From positions 92,978 to 156,977 of the forward strand of contig LUCM01009859.1 of assembly GCA_008360955.1 (NCBI GenBank): a stretch of 64,000 nucleotides of DNA. The letters are read 5' to 3'. The translations under genes were made by a program, and so were the position numbers. This DNA is from Fasciolopsis buskii (lineage: Eukaryota; Platyhelminthes; Trematoda; Plagiorchiida; Fasciolidae). The notes beneath the pieces were generated by a model, which was not told where the DNA came from, searched no databases, and was given only the letters and a program-made list of their open reading frames with translations. Below, one piece after another: positions 13,593-26,500 of the stretch. Position 1 is the first letter of the stretch. Each line of letters begins with the position of its first letter.

Positions 13593-16500
13593 ACAGAATC
13601 ATGGAGAACCATTAACATGAACAGCAAACATTCTGAGTGTCACTGGCCCAAAGATATTCTGGCAATTGTTTCTGTTTAGCTAACATTGGTGCACTAATGC
13701 CACAAACATAAACTCGAGTTTTTGAAGTCACCTTGCCGCTTTCAGTTCCGAAGAGCTGGATCAGATTTATTCCACCAAAGGCTGGCTATTCATGCCGGTG
13801 CGTCTTTGCGATCGACCACAATCCATTTTAATATCAGGATTAAAAGTATTGCAACAAGTAAAAAAATACCATTTGTTATCCTTCACCTATGGTGTCGTTT
13901 GAGCAATAAGTTTCTTTGTATCTTCATACGTGAACTCCTCGTCACGTCATTTCGATGTTTCTACTGTTATCAAGTGAGTAAGTCTGAGTGAGGTGAAATT
14001 CACATGAGGTTCGAGCTAAAGGAGTTGGACTGGACAACGTGAGTGGGACAGGCGAACAGCGGACATCCCATAGAGCTCTAAAAGGTGGCAGTATAGTCCA
14101 AGAGGCGTGTCAACTTTCCAACCTTGATGACTTGTCACCCTCTTCCTAAAGGAGCGAAATATTTGGCAAGGATGTGCTCTTTATTCTCAGTCGGCTAAAC
14201 AAATGAACGAGAGAAGAATGACTGCCCTGTTCAAGTCTCCATGGAGTGGGAAGTAATTCGGAATACAGGGTGTTCTGTATTATTTGGAAATTGGTGTACG
14301 GAACTCGGTCAGCCAGAATAACGAACGCATACGGATTGCCAGTAGGCAGCGAATTGGCTCCAACCTGGCTACGTGAAGGAATACGAAGAGAAACCCTCGA
14401 CGAAAGGGGACACGTTCGAGTTCTATTTACAACTGATGTGATTATGTGCAAAATTGGAGATACCGCGAATGGCGGTATACATTCCTTCCATTCGCAGTCG
14501 AGGAATGTTTAGTCTTCTTGATCGCTTGTCACCTTGGTTCTCCTTGGTTGCTTGACTACGCAGACCAACGCAAAGCTGTACCGGATTGCATCACTTGTTT
14601 TGTACGTAAACTCACCAAATCTCCTCAGGGTCATTTGAAGGAGTTCCACACTGAGATGGATGACCACTGATTTGGACAGAAAAAACAGGATTCAGCAGCG
14701 GGAAAAGTGTACTAACTGCTGACGAACGGGGATTTCCAGTTTCCATGTGGGTTTACACAGTTTATTTAAAATGTATCTACCGTATGTTGGTAGAATTTTT
14801 ATTTCAAACCCTGCACTCACCTAATCGATGCAGCAGCTATTAATAGGATACACAAGAATCCCAAAACAATTCACTCCTCTAAGGATAACTTGTCTCAAAT
14901 TCCATTTACTTGGTTGAAATGCAACTTTTAATCAAATGAACATAGCTGATCAACTATCTTGCAGTGTGACCCAACAAGAAAAGCGTTCCGAGGGCCCAAT
15001 AATGGCCTTCACGATGACAAAAACTCAAGTAAGATTTCCTGAATGTGTATAATTATCGTCAGTTTGACTTAATATAGATAGGAGGAGTTTCGGTTATTGA
15101 ATTGGGATGAAAATTTCGGCACTGATTCAAATTATAATCTCCTTCCCGAGTTCGGGTGCACACACAGTACATATATGCGAACATGGGCTATGTTATATTC
15201 TTTTTGTCACGTCATCAAGTTACAACCTAGTGTCATATTAAAACGAAATTTTGTAGCCATTTTCAGGATCCATGTAACCAGAAACTGACTACTTTTTTCC
15301 GGATCAATGTCAAGCCATGGATGAAATACAGTCCAGGTCCTGAGCCACTGGTGTTATCCAAAGCTCTATATACCGGTAAGTGAACCGTAATTACATTAGA
15401 ACACACGAATATCACTCAGGATGTGATTCAGACACTCGAGTAGACTGTTTTCATAAATTTTGCGCTGATCTTGATCCACAATATATATAACAGTTGATTT
15501 GAGGTATTTTCAACTAGGCCTTATTCCAAGCGGTCTAAAACGTTGATTCCTGCTAATGTTTAATTTTTTCACCGTATTCTAACTTTAAAACAACATATTT
15601 TAGGGTCGAACTGTCTGCCTTTATTGTGGAAGAGTGCACTCATTAACAGTTGGAAATAATTCACTAGAACGGATGAGAGTATCCGATTGGCGAAAATGTG
15701 TGGCATAGGTGGGAAATTTTCGCTGCCGGATATGTATATGCTCAGGCATGTGTGACCGGATAGTCTTGCAAGCTTTCGGAGAAACCCTACTTTTACTGTT
15801 CTTCTACCGGAAATGGCATTTATGGCAGAATTAGGTTTGTAGTCAGATGTTTTACATTATATACTTTTTCTCCTAAAAGATCGTATTTCGTTGCCTCCAT
15901 CCCGGTTGTGTTTGAGTTAGTTAAAAGGTGGCGACCGAAATTATGCAGTCCCAAGCTCATATCAACCTCAAATAATGGGGAACTTTCCCGACTGTTTTAC
16001 CGCCTAACTGCAGTGGCAATAATGACGCTTCATCCACCATTCCTGTTGATTCTTCTATTTTAATTCCATCTCTCGCTTGATTGCGAACAGCATGATAAAA
16101 CGGCAGCCGCCGGGTTGCAGGAAGGTGACATTTAGAGCCTGGAGTGAAACCGTATGTCGGTGGTATGGAGTTGTTTCCAGAGCACGTTTGTACCAGTTCG
16201 AGTACCAAATAAGTCCAAATCAAGGGAGACTCCTACCACAGCAAAATTGACCCAAACGAGACTGGACCCGAACGAAATCATCCTAGATAGCAAACCACGA
16301 ACGTGTGTTCGCTTGCGCGCGGTGGTACAGATTTCCGTATGCATGGCATCGTAAGGCTACCAAGTCCAAATGTGTGAATCTTTCTGGTTGAGTAGTTGAG
16401 GGACCTGTAGTAAACGACCAATCCCCGACCAAGGTGAGGACGATGCTCGTGTGTCCAAAAATGATGTGATGTAGAAAAAATGGAACAGACGAAACTTGGT

Positions 16501-18652
16501 TTCCCATCTCGCCCAAACTGTCACGGCGACAGAATGAGATTTGCACGTCCGCCGGTCTGGTCCAAAACCAGCGTGCATCTGTTGCCGGTGTCACAACGCC
16601 TGGAGGATGAGTGTGTGTGTGTGTGTGTGAGAGAGAGTTGGTGGGTATGCTTTCAGGTCCACATTGGCGGTTATTTGCTAGCGTGTGATTGTGCGTACGT
16701 GAAAGTTGTGTTGGATAGAACAAAAGAATTGCCATGTGTGTGCGTCAGCCAGTGCATCGAATCGCACACTGATAGATTAACGGACAGTGCAGATCTTCTG
16801 TAACCGATTGGGCACAAAGAGTAGTGTGGAGGAAATGATACCGACTCGTTTCTAAGTCATACAGACACACACGGACTTATCTAGCACCATTCTTTGCAAA
16901 ATTTGGGCTTGTGGCCTGCTGAATCACGAACCCGACACAAGACCTCATGGCTTCGGACGAGCCTCGTCCGAATTTAGGTTAGTGGAGTGCAACATACATC
17001 AACGAGTACTATGAACGAACATGATTCAACCTAGGAAGAGTTCAGCAACACAGACGCTGCTTGTCCGAGATCTGGGCTTCAGTAATGAGCATGCGCACAC
17101 GGACCTGGTGTCTAAAGCATCACGAGTGTTAGTCACCACAGGCGAACAGTGCGAAAACAGTAATCATTTAGTTAGGCCAAGAGAGCAAGCAGGGCCATGG
17201 CGCAACCCCCCTCCTCCCTCAGACCCCCGATCGATACTAAGACGAATAGGCCCAAGTGAGCAACTTTGAAAGCCAGTTTTTCAACTGCTCGGAAAGATAC
17301 ATGAAAGGCGGAAGTAAAATGGGATCCATTCGTGAAAGTTAAGCAGAAAAGAGTGCACATCATTGCGCACCAGGCTTTTATCATTCCCATCGTAGAGATC
17401 CTAGCAATTTAGTCTATGGTCCCATTCTGTAGCAGGCTGGGCAAAAATATTAGGATTTTCTAAACCGGATCGAAGTAACTGCCCATCACTTTCAGAAAAA
17501 CACCTCGGGTAAGGAAACGGTCGAAACAAAGCAGACAGAGTCAGCCAAAGACGGCTGGTTGCTTAGGGCCTATAGCAAATCAAGTAAATGGATTTGTTGC
17601 TTCTACTGACTGACTTTCGTCAACGAAGTCAAACTTCCTTACATGGTGCCGTTACATAAAATTTCGGTATGAGTTGCTTTTGAATATACCACAAACAGAA
17701 ATTGTCATAGGATAGGAAACCCACTGACGCACTGTGCAATGAAAAGTCGACACCATGGACCTAACCCGAATCCGTAAACTTCCGTTTGCCCGCCAGATAC
17801 TCTACCTCAGAGCTAACAATATTCCCATGACAAGCATTAACAAACCTTGTCCGTAAATTTCCAAAAGAATTAGTTGAAGAAATTGTGATGGAATACCACT
17901 CCACAAACTGCACCCTTAGTTGTGTTCTCACAGCAGTCAAAGACGTTGCTCACCTGGGACAACGGTATAGTCCCAAAAACACCATAAAAATTGGTGCAGT
18001 TTCTCTTTTTCCATGGATGGTAAGCGCATTTCCGTTCAGTTTGGTTCACAAAACATCCAATATTGAATCGGTATGTGGGTCCAAAACTTATTCCTCTTGA
18101 ACAGCTTCACTGGTTTAAGCTTGCGCACATTTTGCCATGTCGATGACTGACAATCACGGCCAAACTTTCCACCGTTATCTATTTCTTAGAGCAGTATACG
18201 TACAGGAGCTCCATTTTCAAGCAACCCTAGCACCCGTCCCAAATAATCTCATTAGCCAGCTTATTATCAGTCCGTCCTCTGCAGATTCATCATTATGTCC
18301 CAGTAGTTGAATTGATAACTCAGTATTTTTTGATGTGAAGTGTACGTTCCACGCTATTACGAATTAAACGATACTCATACATTTACGATCGTATGTGTAG
18401 GAGCAATAAAGTGGGTTTAATTCATCCATTGCTATACACAAATATTCAGTGAATAATGCAATTTCACATAGACTCCACAAATGTTTCATGCTGAGAACTC
18501 AAACGAGATTTTAATGCGTGTCCATCATTCAGCAGAATTCAATTCATTGATGATTCAGTTCATCAGAAGAGATTTATTCCACAAATAAAACTCATTCAAA
18601 TGTAAATTTCATTAAAGATAAATTCAGCAGCACAGTGCATTATCGAATAAAA
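13593..18652. other. Unrecognised non-coding stretch
   Basis: No gene recognised. Frames on both strands around 14150-14510 and 15960-16740 overlap one another and match no family I know. The stretch ends exactly where the inverted repeat begins. Confidence 0.55.
16611..16636. repeat. (GT)n followed by (GA)n microsatellite
   Basis: A compound dinucleotide repeat: about nine GT units passing directly into GA units. Confidence 0.85.
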
Positions 18653-20523
18653 TTGGCCACGACAACTGGAAGTTCAGCTTATCAGGAAAATCCTTCGTCG
18701 CGTTTTTTCTACTAGAACCTTTTACAAATTCGTTATATTGAGATCTGTTGAGGTCAGTCAACCTTAGCATTGATACACTTTAATGGAATGGGCAAAGACT
18801 TGCGACTGCCTAGAGGAATCGAAGGCAGTGGTGTCAACCGTACCACATCCGGTGATTCGACTAGACTGTACAATCCTCAGGTCTGATTGTGATATAGGCC
18901 TGCAATCATCACGAAGACGGCCTGCTTCAAATTATTCGTTTTTACAAAGGCAGCACAAGGATACCGTCTGGCAGATGAACTAAGTGGAAAATATGTCAAT
19001 ATGTCGATGCACAACGGTGGCAGCAGGTGGTCTTAGGTCGACTCAAAAAGACCATCAGGATGAGGCTGTTTTCTCTTTTCTGTGATTTCGATTCCAAAGG
19101 TTCTCTGAATGAAATGGGAAACGCTGATCCCCAATGTGTCCGTTCGTCGTATGATATAAGTGGGATCCTTGGGCCAGTTATGGAGGTATCGCCTGATGTA
19201 TGCTGTTTCTGTCCAATTTATGTCAGTATATGACGTCCATACTAGTGAACTTTAGTTAACTGACAAGGGAAGATTACTCTATAAATCCGTTGACAGTCAG
19301 AAGATAAGATGAGTCTGCATGGAGGTCACATGATGAAGTCCAATACAACTTCGAGGTGACGACGAATCAGGACCTTAGCCACTCATGAACGAGAAGCACA
19401 AATATGCCCCAGGTGTTATTGTCCCAAAGATATTCCGACAATCATAACAAACTGAAACTTTATATATAAACACGTTCTACAGCTGCCGTGGCATTTTCGT
19501 TGAATTCCGTTACATGGTTTGAGTCGGAGTCATGCCAGTAACTAGTAACAGTACAGATTCGCACATTGTCGCTTCCCATATAATCTCATATTGCCATCAC
19601 AAATGCTAGTGTTACAATAATCTGGATGTGAAATTCTTGGAGACTCTCTATGTTTCTAACTAAATGTGTACTGGGTTATAAAAAGTGAGTGGGTTGTGGC
19701 ACTGAGGGAATTAGCTAATGGAAACCAAAAAATTCAGGTTCACTTATGTGGATGCGAACCGGACAAGTAAATAGCGACGTTCCTTTCCAAACAACCCAGG
19801 TCCAGAAAGCAGCAGCTAGCTGTTTCGATCACAGCCAGCTGAGAAGTCGAAGTGGATTCCAAGTCACTTAACAGTGGAAATAATAGTGCATTTCGGGTTG
19901 GGATCTGAAAAGGCAAAGCCCAACTGGTAAACAAACCAAATACTATTTGAATAGATAAGGCGCTGCTGTAATCTACTAGCCAGTCCAAACAAGCCCCCGG
20001 TGAGTATGTGGTGATAAATAACGTTTAAATGGTGTTCCGCTAATACGCACGAGAGGTGCATAGCTGGGAACGGGGCCGATTTCGTTCCCGGTCGGGATCG
20101 TACTGCCTCAATAATAACGACATAATGACACAATGACAAATCCAAAAACCTAGGCACAAGTTCCGTGGACCCGCGATTTCTGTCACTTCTAACTTAAAAG
20201 CGGCAGTCGACTTAGTCGGTCGCACAATTCTGTAGCGCTTCCTCTCATATAAAACTGGAAGAATAGTGAGTGCAAACTTTGCTAGCTCACAGGCAAGTTG
20301 ATTTCAGAGAAAGCAACTGACGCAGTGAGATAACAACGGGTCGATCAATGCTGGTTGCGATGCCCGCTGGGGTCTACTGAACTGAAAAAGCTGCGACGAA
20401 AAACAGTCTTATTTGTTTATATGATAACGAAAAAAATATATACATTTGGGATCGAAAAACGAAATCTGACCTCTTCACCAGTTGCGGGATTCCTCGATTT
20501 TCTGAACTATATATAGTGAAGGT

Positions 20524-21067
20524 ATGTTTGGTATGCTTTTCGTATCTTCGAAGTGTAAAACGCTATTGCTAGAATCAATTGGCTCAAAGCCGAATCCTTT
20601 TCTTGCAGGGGAACAGCTAGATGAGATGGACAGATTTGGTTACATGGGTAGTTGTATCTCACCTGGTGGTCGTACATCGGATGAAATGTCTCCGCGCATA
20701 CAGAAGCCCCAACTAGTTTTTGCTCATTTGAGGCACCTGTGGTATCGGCGTGACATCCGGTTATCGATCAGAGGTTGAGTATATACAAAAGCAATGAGGT
20801 CGATATTTCTGTACGGCTCCGAAACATGGCCGTTGAGAGCAGAAGATACGCGAAGACTTTTGGTGTTTGAAAACCGTTGTCTCCGTAGCAATGATAGGAT
20901 ATGGTAGGAGAGTTTTGTGACTAACTCGGAAGTTATGTGTAAGGTACTGTGTTCTAGGATTCATCTTTAGAGCAGGAACCAAATCAAAATAGGCTGAGGT
21001 AATTGGGATATGTTTGGCGCTTGCTCACAGAACAACTGCCTAATTGTGCGCTGTACTACACGCCAGG
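20524..21067 (+). pseudogene. LINE reverse transcriptase C-terminal fragment, broken
   Basis: This is the region of a non-LTR retrotransposon polyprotein downstream of the reverse transcriptase catalytic core. Diagnostic pieces are FGYMGSCISPGG, LRHLWYRRDIRLSIRG, then after a stop FLYGSETWPLRAEDTRRL and LVFENRCLR. These match the order seen in the larger element at 49260-53102. The frame is broken by TGA at 20776, TAG at 20905, TAG at 20968, a frameshift near 20970 and TAA near 20998. LINE-like coding ends abruptly at about 21067, which is also where the copy at 55258-56661 ends. The catalytic YADD core is absent. This is a dead fragment, and the family assignment is secure at the level of LINE. 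Confidence 0.8.
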
Positions 21068-21494
21068 TAATAGTTGTCTAGATTTGAGACTGCCGTAAGA
21101 GCGGACAATTAGTGGAATGCATGACTTGGACGTAAATGTTCTGCTCGCTTGGTTTACTTCGAGTTAAAACTAGTGAAGCTTTAAAGAAAGTTGTAGGGTG
21201 TTTCTCCAAAATGCGAATGCAAACCTCATTAACACAATCACTCTTCGAATCTCCCATGCAAATACGATCTCCCACTACGTTGTTCCGTATCAAGTGATCC
21301 AGTTTCGAGCAACCGTGGTCATGATGGCTTCGGGATCGCTCTGATCCCGAGATTCAAACTTGTACTGTTAAGCTAGATCCCAGCAAACAATCTTTTTCAT
21401 GGTTTCCAGTTTGATTGTTCTGTTTATGGCAGCAGCAGCCAATGGAAACACCGATGTTTGTTCTTGGCATGTAGTTATGCTCCCATCTACTGAA

Positions 21495-22265
21495 GTACGA
21501 TTGAAATCACAGATATTTTTCACCGGGATTTCTCCTGACTACTCCGAAGTGCATTTTTGACAGACGCAGTGGTCGTTTTTGGTGATCTCAAAACCCAAAA
21601 TAGGATATTTCGGGAAGATAGAACAGCATACCGAACCGACGATGGTGATCGCCTCATTCAGGTTCGTTCCAACCACGGACTGTTTCTGGCGAACGCAAAC
21701 TTTTGTCATAAAAGGTGACTTCATTTTATTTTTGCTCTCCCTCAATGTTATGGATCTGGCAGCATCGCAAATGGCCATCTGTTACTCGGATCGGTGGGAC
21801 ATTGTCAATCATTTAGACTCAGATCACACCCAAGGCTGTGCTTAACTTTGTTTGTTTCTAGTTTGCAATCGCACCAGGACAAAAACCGTCTATCTTTCAC
21901 AGATTGTTCTAAACAATAATTTCGGACTTCAGCTTATCATATCCTTATCGTCAAAACAAAATGCCCAGGGTTCGAGCTAACACTGAGAGCGAGATATAGA
22001 TGCCATGCACGTACCTACAGGTGGCATGCAGGACTCTCGTTCATATGGACATCAGAAAGGGTGGATATCCTTGACGTTAGTTGCTCTGTGAGATTTGCAA
22101 ACCTGCCCCTCCGATTGCCAAGTGTGATAAAATACATGAAGCCCTGAGAAGTCGGCTGACCAGAAGCATACGAAGTGGTCAGGAACAGTGATGGATAATG
22201 AAATGAAGGGAAATGGATAGGCCTACGACCACCAGAGACAGCCACAGTCTTCACCGACTGTCTGA
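21495..22265 (+). repeat. Direct duplication, first copy (771 bp)
   Basis: It matches 22267-23037 base for base apart from one substitution seen by eye (T at 21942, C at 22714). The right arm has only one equivalent block, and it carries the first-copy base. The two copies are separated by a single N at 22266, which suggests unmerged overlapping contig ends rather than a real tandem duplication. Confidence 0.95.
21590..21838 (+). pseudogene. LINE endonuclease fragment, degenerate
   Basis: Remnant of the apurinic/apyrimidinic-type endonuclease domain that nicks target DNA in non-LTR retrotransposons. Split over more than one frame I can read a GDLKTQ segment (the usual GD.NAQ motif), TDDGDRLIQVRSNHGLFLAN (the 'NGDRL..LC.D..LFL.NTNF' region) and, in another frame, AICYSDRWDIVNHLDSDH, which corresponds to the IAVSYRWRGSV...DSDHALV end of the domain seen at 50112-50699. 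Frameshifts and substitutions rule out function. It is in the same orientation as the reverse transcriptase fragment at 23213 and probably belongs to the same insertion. Confidence 0.68.
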
Positions 22266-22266
22266 N
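22266..22266. other. Assembly ambiguity (single N) at a duplication junction
   Basis: A lone N separates the two 771-bp copies exactly. It is best read as a scaffold join of unknown gap size. Confidence 0.9.
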
Positions 22267-23037
22267 GTACGATTGAAATCACAGATATTTTTCACCGGGA
22301 TTTCTCCTGACTACTCCGAAGTGCATTTTTGACAGACGCAGTGGTCGTTTTTGGTGATCTCAAAACCCAAAATAGGATATTTCGGGAAGATAGAACAGCA
22401 TACCGAACCGACGATGGTGATCGCCTCATTCAGGTTCGTTCCAACCACGGACTGTTTCTGGCGAACGCAAACTTTTGTCATAAAAGGTGACTTCATTTTA
22501 TTTTTGCTCTCCCTCAATGTTATGGATCTGGCAGCATCGCAAATGGCCATCTGTTACTCGGATCGGTGGGACATTGTCAATCATTTAGACTCAGATCACA
22601 CCCAAGGCTGTGCTTAACTTTGTTTGTTTCTAGTTTGCAATCGCACCAGGACAAAAACCGTCTATCTTTCACAGATTGTTCTAAACAATAATTTCGGACT
22701 TCAGCTTATCATACCCTTATCGTCAAAACAAAATGCCCAGGGTTCGAGCTAACACTGAGAGCGAGATATAGATGCCATGCACGTACCTACAGGTGGCATG
22801 CAGGACTCTCGTTCATATGGACATCAGAAAGGGTGGATATCCTTGACGTTAGTTGCTCTGTGAGATTTGCAAACCTGCCCCTCCGATTGCCAAGTGTGAT
22901 AAAATACATGAAGCCCTGAGAAGTCGGCTGACCAGAAGCATACGAAGTGGTCAGGAACAGTGATGGATAATGAAATGAAGGGAAATGGATAGGCCTACGA
23001 CCACCAGAGACAGCCACAGTCTTCACCGACTGTCTGA
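22267..23037 (+). repeat. Direct duplication, second copy (771 bp)
   Basis: Second copy of 21495-22265, including the degenerate endonuclease fragment (here about 22362-22610). Downstream sequence continues from this copy into 23038 and beyond, matching the right arm. Confidence 0.95.
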
Positions 23038-23212
23038 GAGAACTGGTTCAGGAACACCAGATGTTAACGAGGCTAACAGAATCCGGCATCCGGTTGATTC
23101 ACTATAGTATGCATCATCTGCAGCTTTAGGTAAAATAATTCAGGACTAAGCTTAGTTGATCCACTGTCACAGTGAGCTTTGCAAGCACCCTTGCAAATGG
23201 ACTAAAACGGGT

Positions 23213-23400
23213 AGACATCGGTCTTCTATCGGAAATGAAGGTCGCCAGGGAGATAGGCATTCTGAGCAGACATAGAGCAGCTTGACCAGATTGGCCGTTC
23301 CCGTCCTTTCCAAGGATCGTGGTGATGTCCTAGCATTGGAATTACCGCAACCCCCTGACATCGATCTGGGGTGATGAGAGAGCTGGTATGAATCAGTGAG
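23213..23400 (+). pseudogene. LINE reverse transcriptase N-terminal fragment, broken
   Basis: The frame reads LLSEMKVAREIGILSRHRAA, then after a stop PDWPFPSFPRIVVMS, another stop, and LTSIWGDERAG. This matches the entry region of LINE reverse transcriptases, where the motif 'RRGKAAGPDDLR...L.RLGGEAL...L..LLRDIWNEERIP' is intact in the copy at 51298. At least two in-frame stops interrupt it, and it ends before the catalytic core. With the endonuclease remnant upstream it forms a truncated 5'-to-middle LINE piece of about 1.9 kb once the duplication is discounted. Confidence 0.65.
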
Positions 23401-23570
23401 TATACAGATTAGCAAAAAGGGTTAGGGCCTGCAATGAAACCACGGAGGAATTCCTCTGATAAGTAGGACATAAAATTGCTCAGATGCTTTATTCTCGCTC
23501 GATTACCTAGTGCTCGGGAGGAATGCACACGTGGAAATCCGACCGGTTTTTGATCTAGTAGTGGTTGTGC

Positions 23571-26500
23571 CGATCACTTCTTCTCAATGCAGTAGGTGTT
23601 AAAGCGCACACATTTCGCAAGCTAACGACACCCATCTGACTTATTCGACTTCGCTGATTGTGCACCATTGTAATGCAGTCTCTTACTAAACGATCTGGTG
23701 GAAAAGTTAACTTGTTTTTTTCATCACTGTCTGCAAGCACCGGAGTCGGAATCTTTGTTCTCAGTAAAGTTTAACCAAATGCATCAAGTGGTATTCCTCA
23801 GGACTGCCCTCTTCAACCCTTTCTTTTCAAAATGGGCTGATTAACCAGGTAACCTTTTCGTCATTTGAGAATAGTGGCGTTGTTGTGCTCAGACAATAAA
23901 GTGTCTTTTTCGAATAGGTTGACTTTTTGTACGTCAAAGTGAAGAGTCGGGTGATTGGCAAGATTTCATCGATCGTCTGCACGGTGGTGTAGGTATATTT
24001 GGGATGCGCTGTGCACCTTCGAATTGGAGAATTCTGATGCAGAACTGAAATGGTTCGAAGCTAAACCTTGTATTAATAGGAGTAATAAAGTGGAACCGAT
24101 ACCTTTGATTACTTAGTTAGTCGCAACTCACCAGATTTTCGTATGTCGGTTGACATGCCTTCGCCTAATCTAATCCCTGTGGCTGGTTGCAGTCTATCAC
24201 AGCTGGTTCATTCGAGACTGTACCGCATGTGCTGTTGTTGTCGTTATCAACGAATAAGGGAGCATCTGCCACAGAAGTCGCCTAAATACCAAAAAAGGAA
24301 ATACCTTAGGTTCGCTTGTTTTGGTCAGATTTGATTCTACTAATGTGGGAAAAACTGGAGTCACTTAGCCCTTCCCCATGGTCGGCACTGCAATCGCTTC
24401 CGAGATCTACCCAGAGGAAGATGGTGCGCATCTAGCTAAAGTAAATCAAATGTACTCATCTTCAGCTACTTGCATGTCCTTCAAATCTTTTTTCGGATAG
24501 ATGGGAAAGCAGGGAGATCCGTAAAGTAGTTGCAAATGACACAAACCTCGTTTGCTGGGGTTCGATCCAGAAAGACCAAAACCAGAAAGCGTCCTATTTG
24601 GATGGCATTTTACAGGAAGGTACAATATGACCACTGATAATTGATGATCAAACTCGTGCACTCAAATTAGCTTACTGAATCAAAAGCTATTTTACTTTTC
24701 TAGACTTACCATTATGCGTGCAGCATCTCATAGAGTTTCGAGTAGGACACCATTGCAGTGACTTACCTAAAATGTTAAACGCATTCATGCATCACACTGT
24801 TACCGAAGGGCAAAGTAGGTTGAACTAACCCTAAATGAAGTTACTCGCAAATTCATTAGTTCTCCAACTCCCACCTATTACAAAGAAATTTCGGATGAAC
24901 TTTGCAATTACGAGATTTGACAGCTCGATCACTTGTACGTGCAATGACATCAGTGTGCGTCACGCTCAAGCAACATGCACACCAGAACTTAGTGCTATAA
25001 ACCTAACCCAATAACAACGTAATATTCTTGGGATGTTTGTCAATGGTCAGCTGTTGGAACAAAATAGATTCAGGCGAACCTATCTAAACTTGCATTGCCG
25101 AATCTAACCTGGCCACGGTATGCATTCAAATAGGGTCTTAGAGTGATAGTTCCAGAATTGAACAAGTCGTTCTGATCATACAAATACTGAGTGATCTTCG
25201 TTGACACAGATACTGCCTACGACCTTAAACACACGTAGAAGGGCGTCTGAGAAACACAATCGAACTTACTTTAATTGGTTGCCATTCTGTATAGTGTTTT
25301 CCGTCAAGAGCACAATGAAATCGGAAAGTGGTAAACAGGCAGATGTAGAAGATCGAATGTGATTCGAATAACATAAAAAGAAGACAGATAGCGGAAATGG
25401 GGACATTTCTTCTTTTGATCTCTTCTCAACCGCCTACGCAAAACGGTCTGAGAAAAACATGATTTTCGGGAACCGTATACTAATGTATGATTAATATAGA
25501 TTACATTGTCATGCGGCACATCTGGCACTACTTCTCCTAGTAGTCAATATGGCCCAAACATTACATAGCGGCGAAATAGCAAATAAAATTGAGCCCCTGT
25601 ATTTGGCTGCTTTCAAGTGATGTGCAGTCGATGATCTGAATTTTAATCAAAACCTTAAACATTGGGTCTGCTGAATAACTGCAAATTAACCATCATATCA
25701 TTGTATCAAAACCTTCTGATACTTGTCTTGAAACCCTAGGACTAGTTGAAAGTTAGTCGTTCCTGGCATGGCGTTTTACAGAAATAAGGGAACATTTCAA
25801 AGTCACTTCAAGTTTTGGTTTAATTGAGGTTATGAACTGTAACTGTCTAATGATCCAAAAAGGTTTTTCGAAATGCCGATTTTTTTCAGATTTGGCTCCT
25901 TTACCGGGAGGCTGCATTGGACAAATGGACACAAGGATCTGGATCATTACTGACCTATGACGAGGGCTGCCCCAATACATGTTATTTTTCAGATGTCGTC
26001 CAGATCAGACCGGCAGATTTGAAAATAAAGCAAAGCACCACCTAGTACTTTGAGAAATCTGCATTGATAAACGCTTAAAGGAGTATATTTGTACAGCAGC
26101 TTCAGTTCAATTTGAGGAAACTCGACCAAACGACTAAATACAGTAACAGAGAAAAGTCACTTCACTGACACATTCGTCTGTGAATCTGGACGAATTTATT
26201 TTGACACTATTGCTGAACAACATTGGTTGATTTTTTTCTCTGCTTTTAATGAAGAGCAATTTTCATCCACATCATTAGGTGCAACCGGTTCAGCTTGTTC
26301 TTAATCCAAAATTGTACAACAGAACGTGCCGTGTGCTGGTCTACCGGATGCGCTGTTTCAGTGCCAACATACAATCGTGGCAAGTGTTAAGAGCTCGACA
26401 ACAAGATAATGTGTCCCTCAGGTGGATAACTGTCATGTGAGATCATACAAGCTATTAAGTTGGCAGTAGCTGGTTCAAGGCTTCCTAGATAACTCTAGTA

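Larger units (their letters stand above)
18653..23550 (+). repeat. Left arm of a large inverted repeat
   Basis: This segment is the reverse complement of 27718-31843. Up to the direct duplication, paired positions sum to 50496; beyond it they sum to 51268, the 772-base shift coming from the 771-bp duplication plus one N. Every conspicuous open frame I compared translates identically in the two arms. I found one substitution by eye (G at 20486 against T at 30010). Homology stops abruptly at 18653 and fades over about 20 bases past 23550. Inside are LINE fragments (20524-21067, 21590-21838 with its duplicate, 23213-23400) and about 1.9 kb of unrecognised DNA at 18653-20520. Confidence 0.93.

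Noticed and set aside
16283..16735. 150-codon minus-strand frame as a gene
   Set aside because: It runs through the GT/GA microsatellite, overlaps several frames on both strands and has no protein-like features.
18783..20225. Open frames conserved between arms as evidence of genes
   Set aside because: They are conserved only because the arms are recent copies. The frames are short, lie on both strands and carry no recognisable domain.
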